This document shows, in pieces, positions 23,813 to 32,829 of a stretch of 56,841 nt of DNA. The stretch comes from an uncultured Treponema sp. (GTDB taxonomy: Bacteria; Spirochaetota; Spirochaetia; Treponematales; Treponemataceae): contig CALCRU010000005.1 in assembly GCA_937894335.1 (NCBI GenBank), positions 1-56,841 of the forward strand. Direction: 5' to 3'. The notes below the pieces were generated by a model. It was given only the letters and a program-made list of their open reading frames with translations. It was not told the DNA's origin and searched no databases. The first letter of the stretch is position 1, and the number at the start of each line of letters is the position of its first letter. Both the position numbers and the translations under genes were made by a program.

Positions 23813-26164
23813 ATGGTAATAGCTATAGACGGTCCAGCTGGAACTGGTAAGAGTACTGTCGCACATAAAGTTGCGGAAGACTTAGGACTTACATTTTTGA
23901 ACAGCGGAAGTTTTTATCGCGCCCTTGCACTTGCCCTTTCTAGAAATGGCATTTCTTTGGACAATGAAGAGCGTGTCATGGATTTTGTAAGAAAGCAAAA
24001 ACTTGACTATGTAAACGCCCGACTTATTTTAAACGGAGAGGATGTGGACGACCTTCTTCATTCAGATTCCGTTGATGCTATTGTTTCCCAAGTGTCTGCC
24101 ATTGTTCCCCTTCGGCATTTTGTAAACGACCGAATGAGGCAGATTGTAAAAAGCCTGAACATAATCTGCGAAGGACGGGACATGACTACAGTGGTGTTTC
24201 CCAATGCGGACTATAAGTTCTACCTTGACGCAAGCATAGATGTGCAGGCAAAGCGGCGGTTTGACCAAGGAGTAAGCAATTTAAGTCTAGAAGAAATAAA
24301 ACAGGCCATTATTGAGCGAGACCGGATGGATAAAAATAAGGCGGAAGGTTCTTTAAAAAAAGCACCGGATGCAGTATATATTGACACATCGGACTTGACC
24401 ATAATGCAAGTTTGTGAAATAATAAAGAACAAAACTAACTTTAAAGGGTCTATTATGGAAAAGAAGGAAGTGGAAGAGAATGGTGCCCAGGGCTCCGACA
24501 GCATTTACACACAATTAGAAGCGTCTATTAGCAAAATGGAGCCGGTAGAGAACGGTCACAATGTACAGGGAACCGTTGTAGCAGTAACTGAAGACACCGT
24601 CTTCGTCGATGTAGGATGCAAGTCTGAAGGAAAGATTCCTCTTGCAGAATTCCGTGGCGAAACACCGTCTGTTGGTCAGGAAATTACAGTATTCCTAATC
24701 AATCAGTTCGGAAAGAACGGGCCTGAGGTTTCTAAACTTCGCGCAGACGAAAAGCGTCTTTGGGAAGAATTTAAAACTGCTTTCGATGAAAAGAAACCTG
24801 TTGAGGGAATCATTACATCCCTTACAAAGGGCGGATATATGGTTGACCTTGGTGGCGGAATTAATGCCTTCCTCCCCATCAGTCAGTCTGACAGCCAAAA
24901 GGTTGAAAAGGAAGACAAACTCATTGGACTTAAGGGTAAGTTCTATGTAGAGCGCCTTTATTCCAACGGAAAGCGCAATGTTGTGGTTAACCGCCGCAAG
25001 TACCTTGAAGAGCAGATTAACACCAACCGCGACAAGTTCTTTGCAGAGGTAAAAATCGGCGACACTGTAAAGGGTACGGTAAAGAGCTTTACTAGTTTTG
25101 GTGCATTTATCGATTTGGGCGGCTTTGACGGACTGCTCCACATTAACGACATGAGCTGGGGTCATGTTACCCGTCCCAAGGATTTTGTAAAGAAGGGTCA
25201 GGAAATAGAACTTAAGGTAATCCGCCTTGATCCCGATGGAAAGAGAATTAACCTTTCACTCAAGCACTTCTCTGAAGATCCCTGGGTTCATTTTGAAGAA
25301 AAGTATCATGTTAACGACATCGTTAAGGGCAAGGTTACAAAGCTTACCGACTTTGGCGCATTCATCGAACTTGAAGAAGGTATTGAAGGTCTTGCTCACA
25401 TTAGCGAGTTCTCTTGGACAAAGAAAATCAACAAGCCTTCAGACATGGTTAAAGAGGGTGACGAAGTTGAGTGCATGGTCCTGGGTTACGATATTCAGGC
25501 TGGACGCGTTTCACTTGGTCTTAAGCAGGTTTCTGCAAATCCTTGGGACACAATTGTTGAAAAGTATCCCGAGGAAACACGCCTTACTGGTAAGGTTGTT
25601 AAAATCACCAACACAGGTGCCTTTGTTGAACTTGAGGAAGGCATTGACGCATTCCTTGCCGCAGAAGACTTGTCATGGACAAAGAAGGTTAAGCATCCCG
25701 GAAGCGAACTTAAGGTAGATCAGTCTGTTGATGTTATTGTTACAGAGTGCGATCCCGAAAATCACCGCATCCGCGTAGGAATCAAGCAGCTTACAGACAA
25801 CCCATGGAAGGCATTCGCCGCTGAATATAAGGCAGGTGGAACTCTCGAAGGAGAAGTTACTTCCATTACCGACTTTGGCATTTTCGTAAAGGCTCCCAAC
25901 GGAATTGAAGGTCTTGTAAACAAGGCAAATGTTTCTGAAGACCGCGACACTCCTTTTGAGGAAGCCGTTAAGAAATACAATGTTGGCGACAAAATCAATG
26001 TCTATGTTGTTTCTGTTGATGTGGAAAAAGAGAAGGTTGCCTTCTCCGTTAAGGAATACAAGAAGGCTCGCGAGCGTGCGGAAATCTCCCAGTACATGTC
26101 AAGCTCAAATGACGACAGCGCTTATACAATAGGCGACAGCCTTAAAGACACAGGCGACAAATAA
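23813..26164 (+). CDS. cmk-rpsA: Fused cytidylate kinase and ribosomal protein S1
   Basis: Residues 1-212 are cytidylate kinase, which phosphorylates CMP/dCMP: the P-loop GPAGTGKST is at 7-15, with NSGSFYRA and CEGRDMTTVVFP (CMP binding) following. From about 240 come six S1 RNA-binding repeats, each ending in motifs such as GAFIDLGG or GAFIELEEG. Repeats 3 and 4 are the most regular. GGAG lies before the ATG. Separate genes are the rule in many bacteria; the fusion joins two genes that are often neighbours. An in-frame internal start at 24455 may also yield S1 alone. The stop overlaps the next ATG as TAATG. Confidence 0.95.
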   Translation: MVIAIDGPAGTGKSTVAHKVAEDLGLTFLNSGSFYRALALALSRNGISLDNEERVMDFVRKQKLDYVNARLILNGEDVDDLLHSDSVDAIVSQVSAIVPLRHFVNDRMRQIVKSLNIICEGRDMTTVVFPNADYKFYLDASIDVQAKRRFDQGVSNLSLEEIKQAIIERDRMDKNKAEGSLKKAPDAVYIDTSDLTIMQVCEIIKNKTNFKGSIMEKKEVEENGAQGSDSIYTQLEASISKMEPVENGHNVQGTVVAVTEDTVFVDVGCKSEGKIPLAEFRGETPSVGQEITVFLINQFGKNGPEVSKLRADEKRLWEEFKTAFDEKKPVEGIITSLTKGGYMVDLGGGINAFLPISQSDSQKVEKEDKLIGLKGKFYVERLYSNGKRNVVVNRRKYLEEQINTNRDKFFAEVKIGDTVKGTVKSFTSFGAFIDLGGFDGLLHINDMSWGHVTRPKDFVKKGQEIELKVIRLDPDGKRINLSLKHFSEDPWVHFEEKYHVNDIVKGKVTKLTDFGAFIELEEGIEGLAHISEFSWTKKINKPSDMVKEGDEVECMVLGYDIQAGRVSLGLKQVSANPWDTIVEKYPEETRLTGKVVKITNTGAFVELEEGIDAFLAAEDLSWTKKVKHPGSELKVDQSVDVIVTECDPENHRIRVGIKQLTDNPWKAFAAEYKAGGTLEGEVTSITDFGIFVKAPNGIEGLVNKANVSEDRDTPFEEAVKKYNVGDKINVYVVSVDVEKEKVAFSVKEYKKARERAEISQYMSSSNDDSAYTIGDSLKDTGDK
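24443..24457 (+). promoter_or_regulatory. Internal ribosome-binding site and start for free S1
   Basis: AAAGGG at 24443-24448, six bases, then ATG at 24455. The ATG is in frame (codon 215) exactly at the junction between the kinase and the S1 part. Initiation here would give a 569-residue, six-repeat S1, close to the usual size of the free protein. Confidence 0.55.
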
Positions 26165-27507
26165 TGCTTTCTGCAGGGAGTGATGCATTACACAAAAATC
26201 CGCTCCCTCAAGGCATTCGCTCTGTTCAAGCCGGCGTACTTCATGCCCACACTCTGATTGCATCTTTTCTGCGGTCGGCATGTGTGGCCGGAAACTGTGC
26301 GTCGGCTGTTTTTTTACTGCACAATCCCGACACAAGTCCCTTCATTCTTTCTGTTCTAGACGAAAAAAAAAGGCTTTCGTTTAAGAGTGTTTCCCTTGAA
26401 CCAAAAAGTATAGCATACTCTGCATTTACAAAAAGATGTTCCGTTTCTTCTTCCTGCATACAGACTGATTCCAACATGCGCATTCCCAAGACCCTTGCAG
26501 CGGTTCCCGTTCTTGACGGCGGCATAATGTGGGGTGTGCTTGAACTTTTTAATTCTCACGAACCTGACGGATTTAATCCTCACAGAATTGAAGTTTTGGA
26601 AAACTTTGCCTCGGACTTTGCCTTTTGCCTTTCTCAGTGCTACGAAAGTGGCGGACTGGATTTTTTTCCCTTTGTAAGCAGGGACGCAATTTCTAAAGAC
26701 CTTCTTTCTGTTATGGACTCTCTTTCCCAAGGGTCGTCTCCTGTTCTAATTTTAGGAGAGGAGGGTACAGGAAGGGCTTTCCTTGCTCGTTACCTTCATG
26801 CCCAAAGCCCTGCCTGCGTGCTGCCCTTTGTAAGCGTCCAGTGCAAAACCATGGGACAGTCCGACTCTGATGTGGCTGTTCTTCTTGATGCGGCCGTAAA
26901 GGAAAGCGAAGGTGGATTTTTATTTTTTGATGAGGTTGCGGAACTTTCGCAGAAGAATCAAGAAGCCCTCCTTTCCTTCATGCAGAATGGCTCTTACTCC
27001 TGGCGCATTGCATCATCTTCCTCTAGAGAAATGGAGGCGGCGGTTGAAGACGGAAGTTTTATTCCTGAACTTTACCACAGGCTTTCGGTAATGCCAGTAA
27101 ATGTTCCGCCCCTAAGACAGAGACCAAAGGATGTGCTGGACTTTGCAGAGCGTTTTCTTCGTTCACAGAATAGGGCTTTAGGAAAGTCAATAAAGGGATT
27201 TTCTTCTCAGGCTCAAGACTTCCTGTGCTCCCGGGCGTGGACAGAAAACCTTCACGAACTTCGCCTTGCAGTTTCCCACGGGGCCCTTTCCTGTGGCGGC
27301 GACATAATACAGAAAAATCATCTAGACTACGACTCGTCTTTTGCCGTTGACAGTCTTGACTTGCACGAGGCCGTAACGGAATTCAAGAGACACCATGTAA
27401 AGGCTGTTCTAGAAAGAACAAGCGGAAACCAGACCGAAGCCGCCAAGCTTTTAGGAGTACAGCGCACCTATGTTTCCAAACTGATGGTAGAGTTGGGCCT
27501 AAAGTAA
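26164..27507 (+). CDS. NtrC-type AAA+ regulator lacking the sigma-54 contact loop
   Basis: 447 residues: a GAF-like N-terminal sensor domain (about 15-165), an AAA+ domain (about 175-375) and a Fis-type helix-turn-helix (NQTEAAKLLGVQRTYVSKLM) at the end. Walker A reads GEEGTGRA at about 198, with Arg where Lys is expected; Walker B FLFFDEVAEL is intact. The segment that should carry GAFTGA, the loop that remodels sigma-54 polymerase, is deleted. ATP-driven sigma-54 activation therefore looks unlikely; it may act as a sigma-70 regulator like TyrR or purely as a DNA-binding sensor. Coupled to cmk-rpsA by TAATG. Confidence 0.85.
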   Translation: MLSAGSDALHKNPLPQGIRSVQAGVLHAHTLIASFLRSACVAGNCASAVFLLHNPDTSPFILSVLDEKKRLSFKSVSLEPKSIAYSAFTKRCSVSSSCIQTDSNMRIPKTLAAVPVLDGGIMWGVLELFNSHEPDGFNPHRIEVLENFASDFAFCLSQCYESGGLDFFPFVSRDAISKDLLSVMDSLSQGSSPVLILGEEGTGRAFLARYLHAQSPACVLPFVSVQCKTMGQSDSDVAVLLDAAVKESEGGFLFFDEVAELSQKNQEALLSFMQNGSYSWRIASSSSREMEAAVEDGSFIPELYHRLSVMPVNVPPLRQRPKDVLDFAERFLRSQNRALGKSIKGFSSQAQDFLCSRAWTENLHELRLAVSHGALSCGGDIIQKNHLDYDSSFAVDSLDLHEAVTEFKRHHVKAVLERTSGNQTEAAKLLGVQRTYVSKLMVELGLK

Positions 27508-27510
27508 CCT

Positions 27511-27702
27511 AACAGTCACTCAATGAGCAACAAGGATGTTGCGTCAGATTCGAGTTCAAAACTGCATGGATATCGCATCAAGTTTCAACAGTCACTCAAT
27601 GAGCAACAAGGATGTTGCGTCAGACTCTTACCCTTTAGTAATGCAAGATTTTTTGAAAAAAATCTTGCGAGTTCAAAACTGCATGGATGCAGTTTTGAAC
27701 TC
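27511..27702 (+). repeat. GGA-hairpin element, locus A (one full and one partial copy)
   Basis: Two copies of the opening module (AACAGTCACTCAATGA, then a hairpin GCAACA-AGGA-TGTTGC) lie at 27511-27542 and 27587-27618. The second copy continues with CTCTTACCC, a hairpin with stem GCAAGATTTTT and TGAA loop (about 27643-27668), and a perfect 15-bp stem at 27669-27683/27688-27702 with loop TGGA. Between them the first copy has a degenerate GGAT hairpin. The element begins four bases after the stop of the upstream gene and is in the same orientation. Confidence 0.85.
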
Positions 27703-27704
27703 AT

Positions 27705-27733
27705 TTGACAAGGTGACAGATTTACTATAAAAT
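27705..27733 (+). promoter_or_regulatory. Promoter of the TPR membrane-protein gene
   Basis: TTGACA (27705-27710), 17 bp, TAAAAT (27728-27733). The leader is about 17 bases and contains GGAG. It starts two bases after the third hairpin of the repeat element. Confidence 0.7.
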
Positions 27734-27756
27734 GAAAAAAATATTGGAGTAAAATT

Positions 27757-28467
27757 ATGGCTGATACAGAACTGTCTCTAGATTCAAAAAAAGAAAAAAA
27801 ATCCGCAGATAAAAAGGTTGAGGGCTTTTTGACCCGCCACAGAACTCTTGTTATTGGTCTTCTTGCCGCTGCAGTTGTTGCCGTTATTGCAATCGTTGTT
27901 ATTCAGGTTGTTATGGAAAATGCAACAAAGAAAAACCTTGCCGCAATAGACAGCATAGAGTTTGCCCTTACAAATCCCAAGGCTCTGCCTGAAGGCTATT
28001 CAGCATCAGATGTGGCATCCCTTCAGCAGACTGCACTTGACGGACTTAAACCTTATCTTTCAAAGTCTGGCATTACAGGTCTTCGCGCAAACATGCTTGC
28101 CGCAGATGTGGCATTCCAGCAGAAGAACTATGCAGAAGCCCTTTCATATTATCTTGACGCAGCAAAGCTAAGCAAAAAGTCATATACCGCCCCCCTCTGT
28201 TGGTTTAACGCAGGCGTATGTGCAGAAGAGTTGGGCAACACTTCAGATGCTCTTACTTACTATCAGAATGCCGTTGACTACGACGGAGAATTCCTTCTTG
28301 TGGCTCATGCCCTGTTCAGCCTTGGCCGTGTAAAGGAATCTCTGTCCGACTATGCCGGTGCAAAAGAAGTCTACCAGAAACTGGTGGACAGTCACGAGGG
28401 TGACACATGGACAAATCTTGCCCAGAGCCGCCTTATTGCACTTAAGGCACAGGGGCTTATAGAATAG
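27757..28467 (+). CDS. Membrane-anchored TPR protein (YfgM-like)
   Basis: 236 residues. A charged, Lys-rich N-terminus is followed by one membrane segment (about 31-52) and TPR-like repeats (YAEALSYYLDAAKLS, SDALTYYQNAVDYDG, YAGAKEVYQKLVDSH). The layout matches YfgM-type proteins that work with the Sec translocon or periplasmic chaperones, but sequence similarity at this level is weak. GGAG precedes the ATG. It is followed after seven bases by a lipoprotein gene. Confidence 0.75.
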   Translation: MADTELSLDSKKEKKSADKKVEGFLTRHRTLVIGLLAAAVVAVIAIVVIQVVMENATKKNLAAIDSIEFALTNPKALPEGYSASDVASLQQTALDGLKPYLSKSGITGLRANMLAADVAFQQKNYAEALSYYLDAAKLSKKSYTAPLCWFNAGVCAEELGNTSDALTYYQNAVDYDGEFLLVAHALFSLGRVKESLSDYAGAKEVYQKLVDSHEGDTWTNLAQSRLIALKAQGLIE

Positions 28468-28474
28468 GCTGCCG

Positions 28475-29221
28475 ATGCAAAAAAAGCTGGCTGTATTTTT
28501 TGTCATTCTGTCAGTCTTGCTTGCAGGTTGTGGTCTAGATACATTCTACTATCTAGATGCACCCTCCTCAGTCTATTCCTGTCAGGCAGACCAGAGTGAC
28601 GAGGCCGGACTTTATGTTTCATTTCTTACTTCCGAACAGACGCAGAACAATTCCATTTATATTTCTGGTACGGCAGGCTTTTCCTTTTTGGGAACTGCCG
28701 TCTACTACTGCATATACGACAATACATCAGCTCTTTCGTCCTTTACCACAACAATAAATTCTCTTAATTCTTCGTCCTCATATTCTTCTGCAGCGGAGCG
28801 AATCATTTCCAGTGGTTACCGCCCCCTTAACATTACGACCGGAGGCGCACCCAATCCTTTGGTGGTTCAGCAGGGGACAAACAGAAACCTTTACATCCGC
28901 CTTACTTCTTTGGAGTCTCAGGATGCGTTTCAAAGTGCAATCAGGGTAGGAACATCTTCAATAAGTCAGTCTACGGAAGGCGCGGATCTTTTTTCTGGAG
29001 CAGAACCTTGCCGTTCAAACGAAAAACTCTTTGACTTTTCAAAAACAGGTGTTGACCTTCCCCTTGCTTCTGATGACGACACAAGATTTTCTTCTACAGA
29101 AACTCCCAATACATATTATGTTGACCTTTATGCTTTTTCGGTGGGGCAGGACACAACCTTTGCCCGTTCCTACAGCAACGCAGTCCATCTAGGTACAATC
29201 CCTATCAGTATTTCTGACTAA
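28475..29221 (+). CDS. Predicted lipoprotein, unknown function
   Basis: 248 residues with a textbook signal and lipobox, LLAGC (Cys19). The mature part is rich in Ser, Thr and Tyr and looks beta-structured. No family recognised. No strong Shine-Dalgarno is present; coupling with the TPR gene seven bases upstream is likely. Confidence 0.75.
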   Translation: MQKKLAVFFVILSVLLAGCGLDTFYYLDAPSSVYSCQADQSDEAGLYVSFLTSEQTQNNSIYISGTAGFSFLGTAVYYCIYDNTSALSSFTTTINSLNSSSSYSSAAERIISSGYRPLNITTGGAPNPLVVQQGTNRNLYIRLTSLESQDAFQSAIRVGTSSISQSTEGADLFSGAEPCRSNEKLFDFSKTGVDLPLASDDDTRFSSTETPNTYYVDLYAFSVGQDTTFARSYSNAVHLGTIPISISD

Positions 29222-29235
29222 CTTTTGCCCCCAAT

Positions 29236-30108
29236 ATGAAGACTAAAAAAAAGCCTGTAAGAGTTTTTTCTTTTTTTGCCTATCTTCTTTTTGCATTTTC
29301 TTCCTGCCTGTCTTCCTATGGTATACAAAGCATTTCTTCCGACTACGGTGTTCTTATAGGTGCCGCTCCCCGACAAGCCCTTGACATTCTTTTAGCCTCG
29401 GAAAAAGTTTCTACAGTGGTTCTTGAACTTGAAGATTTTTCTTCCGAGCAGATTGACTTGTGCCACAAAAGGGGAATAGAAGTCTTTGCCTACATGAGCG
29501 TTGGCTCCCTTGAAGACTGGCGCTACTGGTATGACGACTTTAGTTTTCTGTGTTTTAAGAAATACGACAACTGGGAAGGAGAGTTGTGGATTGATGTAAG
29601 GAACAGGCTTTGGCAGGATTTTATTGTTGAGGTTCTTGCAAAGGAACTTTACAATAAAGGTGCCGACGGATTTTTTCTTGACAATTTTGATGTCTACTAT
29701 CAGGTTAAGATGGAAAAAGATTCTCAAAAGACCAAGGCCTTCTTTTTAGCCCTTAAAGACATTCTTTTAAGACTGAATGAAACTTACGGAATAAAGTGCA
29801 TTATAAACGGCGGTGACGAATTTGTTACAGACCTTATAAGTGAAGAAAATTCTAGTTCTCTTATTTATGCGGTAAATCAGGAAAGCGTCTTTACCCGGAT
29901 TGTAAGTTACCAGAGAAATCTGTTTGCTTCCCAGACCAAAGAAGAAACTGCCTACTTTACGGAATACCTTGACCGAGTAAAAAAAAGCGGCATTAAGGTT
30001 TTCCTTCTTGAATACGCCCGTGAGGAAGACCTTGTTAAAAAGACCGAAGAAGTGTGCAGAAGTTATGGCTACAGGTTTTTCATCTCTCCCAGTCTGGACT
30101 TAAAATAA
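29236..30108 (+). CDS. GH114-like (TM1410-type) glycoside hydrolase, putative lipoprotein
   Basis: 290 residues. A signal peptide ends at AFSSC, a plausible lipobox. The body matches the TIM-barrel family of endo-alpha-1,4-polygalactosaminidase and TM1410-like proteins: FAYMSVGSLEDWR, WIDVRNRLWQDF and GADGFFLDNFDVY, where the Asp of FLDN is the likely catalytic acid, followed by INGG. The sugar substrate is unknown. It lies between a lipoprotein gene and a GH3 glucosidase, so an envelope or exopolysaccharide role is possible. Confidence 0.8.
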   Translation: MKTKKKPVRVFSFFAYLLFAFSSCLSSYGIQSISSDYGVLIGAAPRQALDILLASEKVSTVVLELEDFSSEQIDLCHKRGIEVFAYMSVGSLEDWRYWYDDFSFLCFKKYDNWEGELWIDVRNRLWQDFIVEVLAKELYNKGADGFFLDNFDVYYQVKMEKDSQKTKAFFLALKDILLRLNETYGIKCIINGGDEFVTDLISEENSSSLIYAVNQESVFTRIVSYQRNLFASQTKEETAYFTEYLDRVKKSGIKVFLLEYAREEDLVKKTEEVCRSYGYRFFISPSLDLK

Positions 30109-30111
30109 CAG

Positions 30112-30140
30112 TAGGCAGATTGCAAAAAGGGGTGTATAAT
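30112..30140 (+). promoter_or_regulatory. GH3 glucosidase promoter, leaderless geometry
   Basis: TAGGCA (30112-30117), 17 bp, the perfect -10 TATAAT (30135-30140), six bases, ATG at 30147. The -35 matches four of six consensus bases. Confidence 0.65.
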
Positions 30141-30146
30141 GTTTTC

Positions 30147-32453
30147 ATGGCAAAGCATTCAGATTCTCAGATTAAGAAACTCATCAGTCAGATGACACTT
30201 AAGGAAAAGTGCTCGCTCTTAAGCGGACAGACTTTTTGGCACACTCAGGAAATAAGGCGTCTTGGCGTTCCTTCCGTAATGGTTAGCGATGGTCCTCACG
30301 GACTTAGAAAGCAAAGGCCTGATGCCGGCATAGAAGATGTAAACGAAAGCATAGAAGCTGTGTGTTTTCCAGCTGCCTGTGCAACGGCTTCTTCATTTGA
30401 TCGGGACCTGTACAGGAAACTGGGCGAAACCTTAGGCGACGAGTGTCAGGCAAATGATGTTTCTACGCTTCTAGGGCCTGCTGTAAATATAAAAAGGACT
30501 CCCCTTTGTGGAAGAAACTTTGAATACATCAGTGAAGATCCCTATGCCGCAGGAGAACTTGCTGCAAGTTACATAAACGGTGTTCAGTCAAAAAATGTGG
30601 GCACCTCAATAAAGCATTTTGCTCTTAATAATCAGGAGTATCGCCGCCTTACCAATTCTTCTGACTGCGATGAGCGTAGTATGCGCGAAATATATCTTCC
30701 TGCATTCGAAACTGCCGTAAAAAAGGCTCAGCCCAAAACCCTAATGCACAGCTACAATCTGGTAAACGGAACTTATGCTGGAGAAAGTCAGTGGCTTTTA
30801 ACCCAGGTGCTTCGTAAGGAGTGGGGCTTCCTTGGCGTAGTTATGAGCGACTGGGGGGCTGTAAGCAATCGTGTTGCTGGAGTTGCAGCAGGCGGAGACT
30901 TGGAAATGCCTTCAAGCGGTGGCTATAACGACAAAATTGTAGAAAAGGCTGTAAAAAAAGGTGAACTTAAGGAATCCCTTGTAGACCAGAGCGTGTTCAG
31001 AATCCTAAGGTGGGTGTTTGACTTTACCGACAACAGAATAAAAGGTGAATTTGATTTTGCAAAGCATCACAACATAGCCCGTCAGATAGAAGAGGAGTCT
31101 ATTGTACTTTTAAAAAACAAAGGAGTTCTTCCTCTAAAAAATCCAAAGAAGGAAGAACTTGCTGTTATAGGACTCTTTGCAAAAAAGCCAAGATTTCAGG
31201 GAGGAGGGTCCAGCCACATCAATGCAAAGCATGTAAGCTCTGCCACAGATGCCCTTGAAAAACTGGGCATTCCCTTTTCGTATGCAAAAGGCTATGGGGA
31301 AGACGGAAAGAAAACAAGTGAAGCCGAAAAAGAAAAGCTGATTGCAGAAGCGGTTTCTCTTGCAAAAAAGTCTTCCGTTGCTCTTGTGTTTGCAGGACTT
31401 CCCGACAGTTTTGAAAGTGAGGGCTACGACAGAAAGCACATGAACTTGCCCCAAGAACAGAATGAACTTATAAGTCGTGTTGCGGCCCAAAATAAAAATA
31501 CCGTGGTCATACTGCACAATGGTTCTCCCGTAACCCTTCCATGGATTAACGATGTTGCCGCTGTGGTGGAATGTTACCTTGGAGGAGAGGCTGTTGGAGA
31601 GGCTGTAGTAAATGTACTTACGGGAAAGGTAAATCCTTCTGGCAAGCTGTCAGAAACTTTTCCTCTTAGGTTGGAAGACAATCCTTCCTATCCTTTCTTT
31701 GCCTCAGATCCTCACAACACGCCCTACAAGGAAGGAATCTTTGTGGGCTACAGATGGTACGACATGCGCAAGATGGATGTTGCATTCCCCTTTGGCTACG
31801 GATTAAGCTACACCACATTTGAATATGTTTCCTGTTCCCTAGACAAAAAATCTTTGACAGACGGCGATACCATAAAGGTAACTGTTACCGTAAAAAATAC
31901 AGGAAAGACTGACGGTAAGGAAGTAGTGCAAGTTTATGTTTCGGACAGGACAGATTCTGTGCTTCGTCCTCCAAAGGAACTGAAAGGTTTTGAAAAAGTA
32001 TTTATTCCTGCAGGAAAAACAGCAAAGGTAACATTCACCTTGGATAAGAGAAGTTTTGCATGGTACAGCACACAAGTCCATGACTGGTATGCCTCTAGCG
32101 GAGACTACGATATTATGATTGGATCTTCTTCCAGAGACATTCATCTTGTAAAGACCGTAAGCTACAAGGCAAAAAAACTTCTTCCCTTAACCATAAGCGA
32201 AGACACTGCTTTAGGCGACCTTATCCGTGACGAACGCACTTCAAAGCTGATTCTTTCGGTAATAAACAAAAACCGCAACCTAATTGATTCCGGCGGAGAA
32301 AGTTCCCGGGAGGCAATTTCTGAAGAAATGACTTATCAGATGAACGAGGCTAATCCTCTTAGAAATCTAAGAGCTTGGTACAATGTGTCTGATGCTGAAT
32401 ACAAGGTTATCATGAAGAAGTTAAAGGAAGCGGCAAAGGCTTCCTCCAAGTAG
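30147..32453 (+). CDS. Glycoside hydrolase family 3 beta-glucosidase
   Basis: 768 residues from the ATG at 30147; an upstream in-frame extension overlaps the previous gene and the promoter. The N-terminal GH3 barrel shows SDGPHGLRKQ, KHFALNNQE and VVMSDWGA, in which Asp is the nucleophile. The alpha/beta sandwich domain and a C-terminal fibronectin III-like domain (VTVKNTGKTDGKEVVQVYVSD) follow, then about 80 residues of helical tail. No signal peptide, so it acts on imported oligosaccharides. Consistent with a plant-fibre-using gut treponeme, though oral species have it too. Confidence 0.93.
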   Translation: MAKHSDSQIKKLISQMTLKEKCSLLSGQTFWHTQEIRRLGVPSVMVSDGPHGLRKQRPDAGIEDVNESIEAVCFPAACATASSFDRDLYRKLGETLGDECQANDVSTLLGPAVNIKRTPLCGRNFEYISEDPYAAGELAASYINGVQSKNVGTSIKHFALNNQEYRRLTNSSDCDERSMREIYLPAFETAVKKAQPKTLMHSYNLVNGTYAGESQWLLTQVLRKEWGFLGVVMSDWGAVSNRVAGVAAGGDLEMPSSGGYNDKIVEKAVKKGELKESLVDQSVFRILRWVFDFTDNRIKGEFDFAKHHNIARQIEEESIVLLKNKGVLPLKNPKKEELAVIGLFAKKPRFQGGGSSHINAKHVSSATDALEKLGIPFSYAKGYGEDGKKTSEAEKEKLIAEAVSLAKKSSVALVFAGLPDSFESEGYDRKHMNLPQEQNELISRVAAQNKNTVVILHNGSPVTLPWINDVAAVVECYLGGEAVGEAVVNVLTGKVNPSGKLSETFPLRLEDNPSYPFFASDPHNTPYKEGIFVGYRWYDMRKMDVAFPFGYGLSYTTFEYVSCSLDKKSLTDGDTIKVTVTVKNTGKTDGKEVVQVYVSDRTDSVLRPPKELKGFEKVFIPAGKTAKVTFTLDKRSFAWYSTQVHDWYASSGDYDIMIGSSSRDIHLVKTVSYKAKKLLPLTISEDTALGDLIRDERTSKLILSVINKNRNLIDSGGESSREAISEEMTYQMNEANPLRNLRAWYNVSDAEYKVIMKKLKEAAKASSK

Positions 32454-32467
32454 GAAATAAGGTAGAA

Positions 32468-32502
32468 GGCCGACTTTGGATCTTCCTGAGTCGGCCTTTT
32501 TT
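32468..32502 (+). terminator. Terminator after the GH3 gene
   Basis: The stem GGCCGACT/AGTCGGCC (32468-32475 with 32489-32496) is followed by six T. It separates the plus-strand unit from the convergent SUF-linked genes. Confidence 0.85.
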
Positions 32503-32514
32503 AGAAAGTGATTT

Positions 32515-32829
32515 TTAGTTTTTGAATTTTACGGCAGTTCCGTAGGCCACAATTTCTGCTGCTCCCTGCATTACTGTAGCAGAACCATACCGTATGCCTA
32601 CAACTGCATCAGCACCAAGACCTTCTGCTTCGTCTACCATGCGCTTTGTTGCAATTTGACGAGCCTCGTTAAGCATTTCTGTGTAGCCTGCAATTTCTCC
32701 GCCAATGAGAGTCTTTAGTCCTGCCATAAAGTCGCGGCCAAAGTTCTTTGAATATACGACAGCTCCCTTTACAATACCAAGAGCCTCGTATTCCTTTCCG
32801 GGAATGTTTTCAATACTTACCAGCTTCAT
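32515..32829 (-). CDS. YbjQ/UPF0145 family protein
   Basis: 104 residues. The family blocks GKEYEALGIVKGAVV, KTLIGGEIAGYTEML and GADAVVGIRYG are present. Small oligomeric heavy-metal-binding-like domain of unknown role. AGGAG precedes the ATG. Last gene of the sufU transcript, overlapping the membrane-protein gene by 20 bp. Confidence 0.85.
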   Translation of the reverse strand: MKLVSIENIPGKEYEALGIVKGAVVYSKNFGRDFMAGLKTLIGGEIAGYTEMLNEARQIATKRMVDEAEGLGADAVVGIRYGSATVMQGAAEIVAYGTAVKFKN

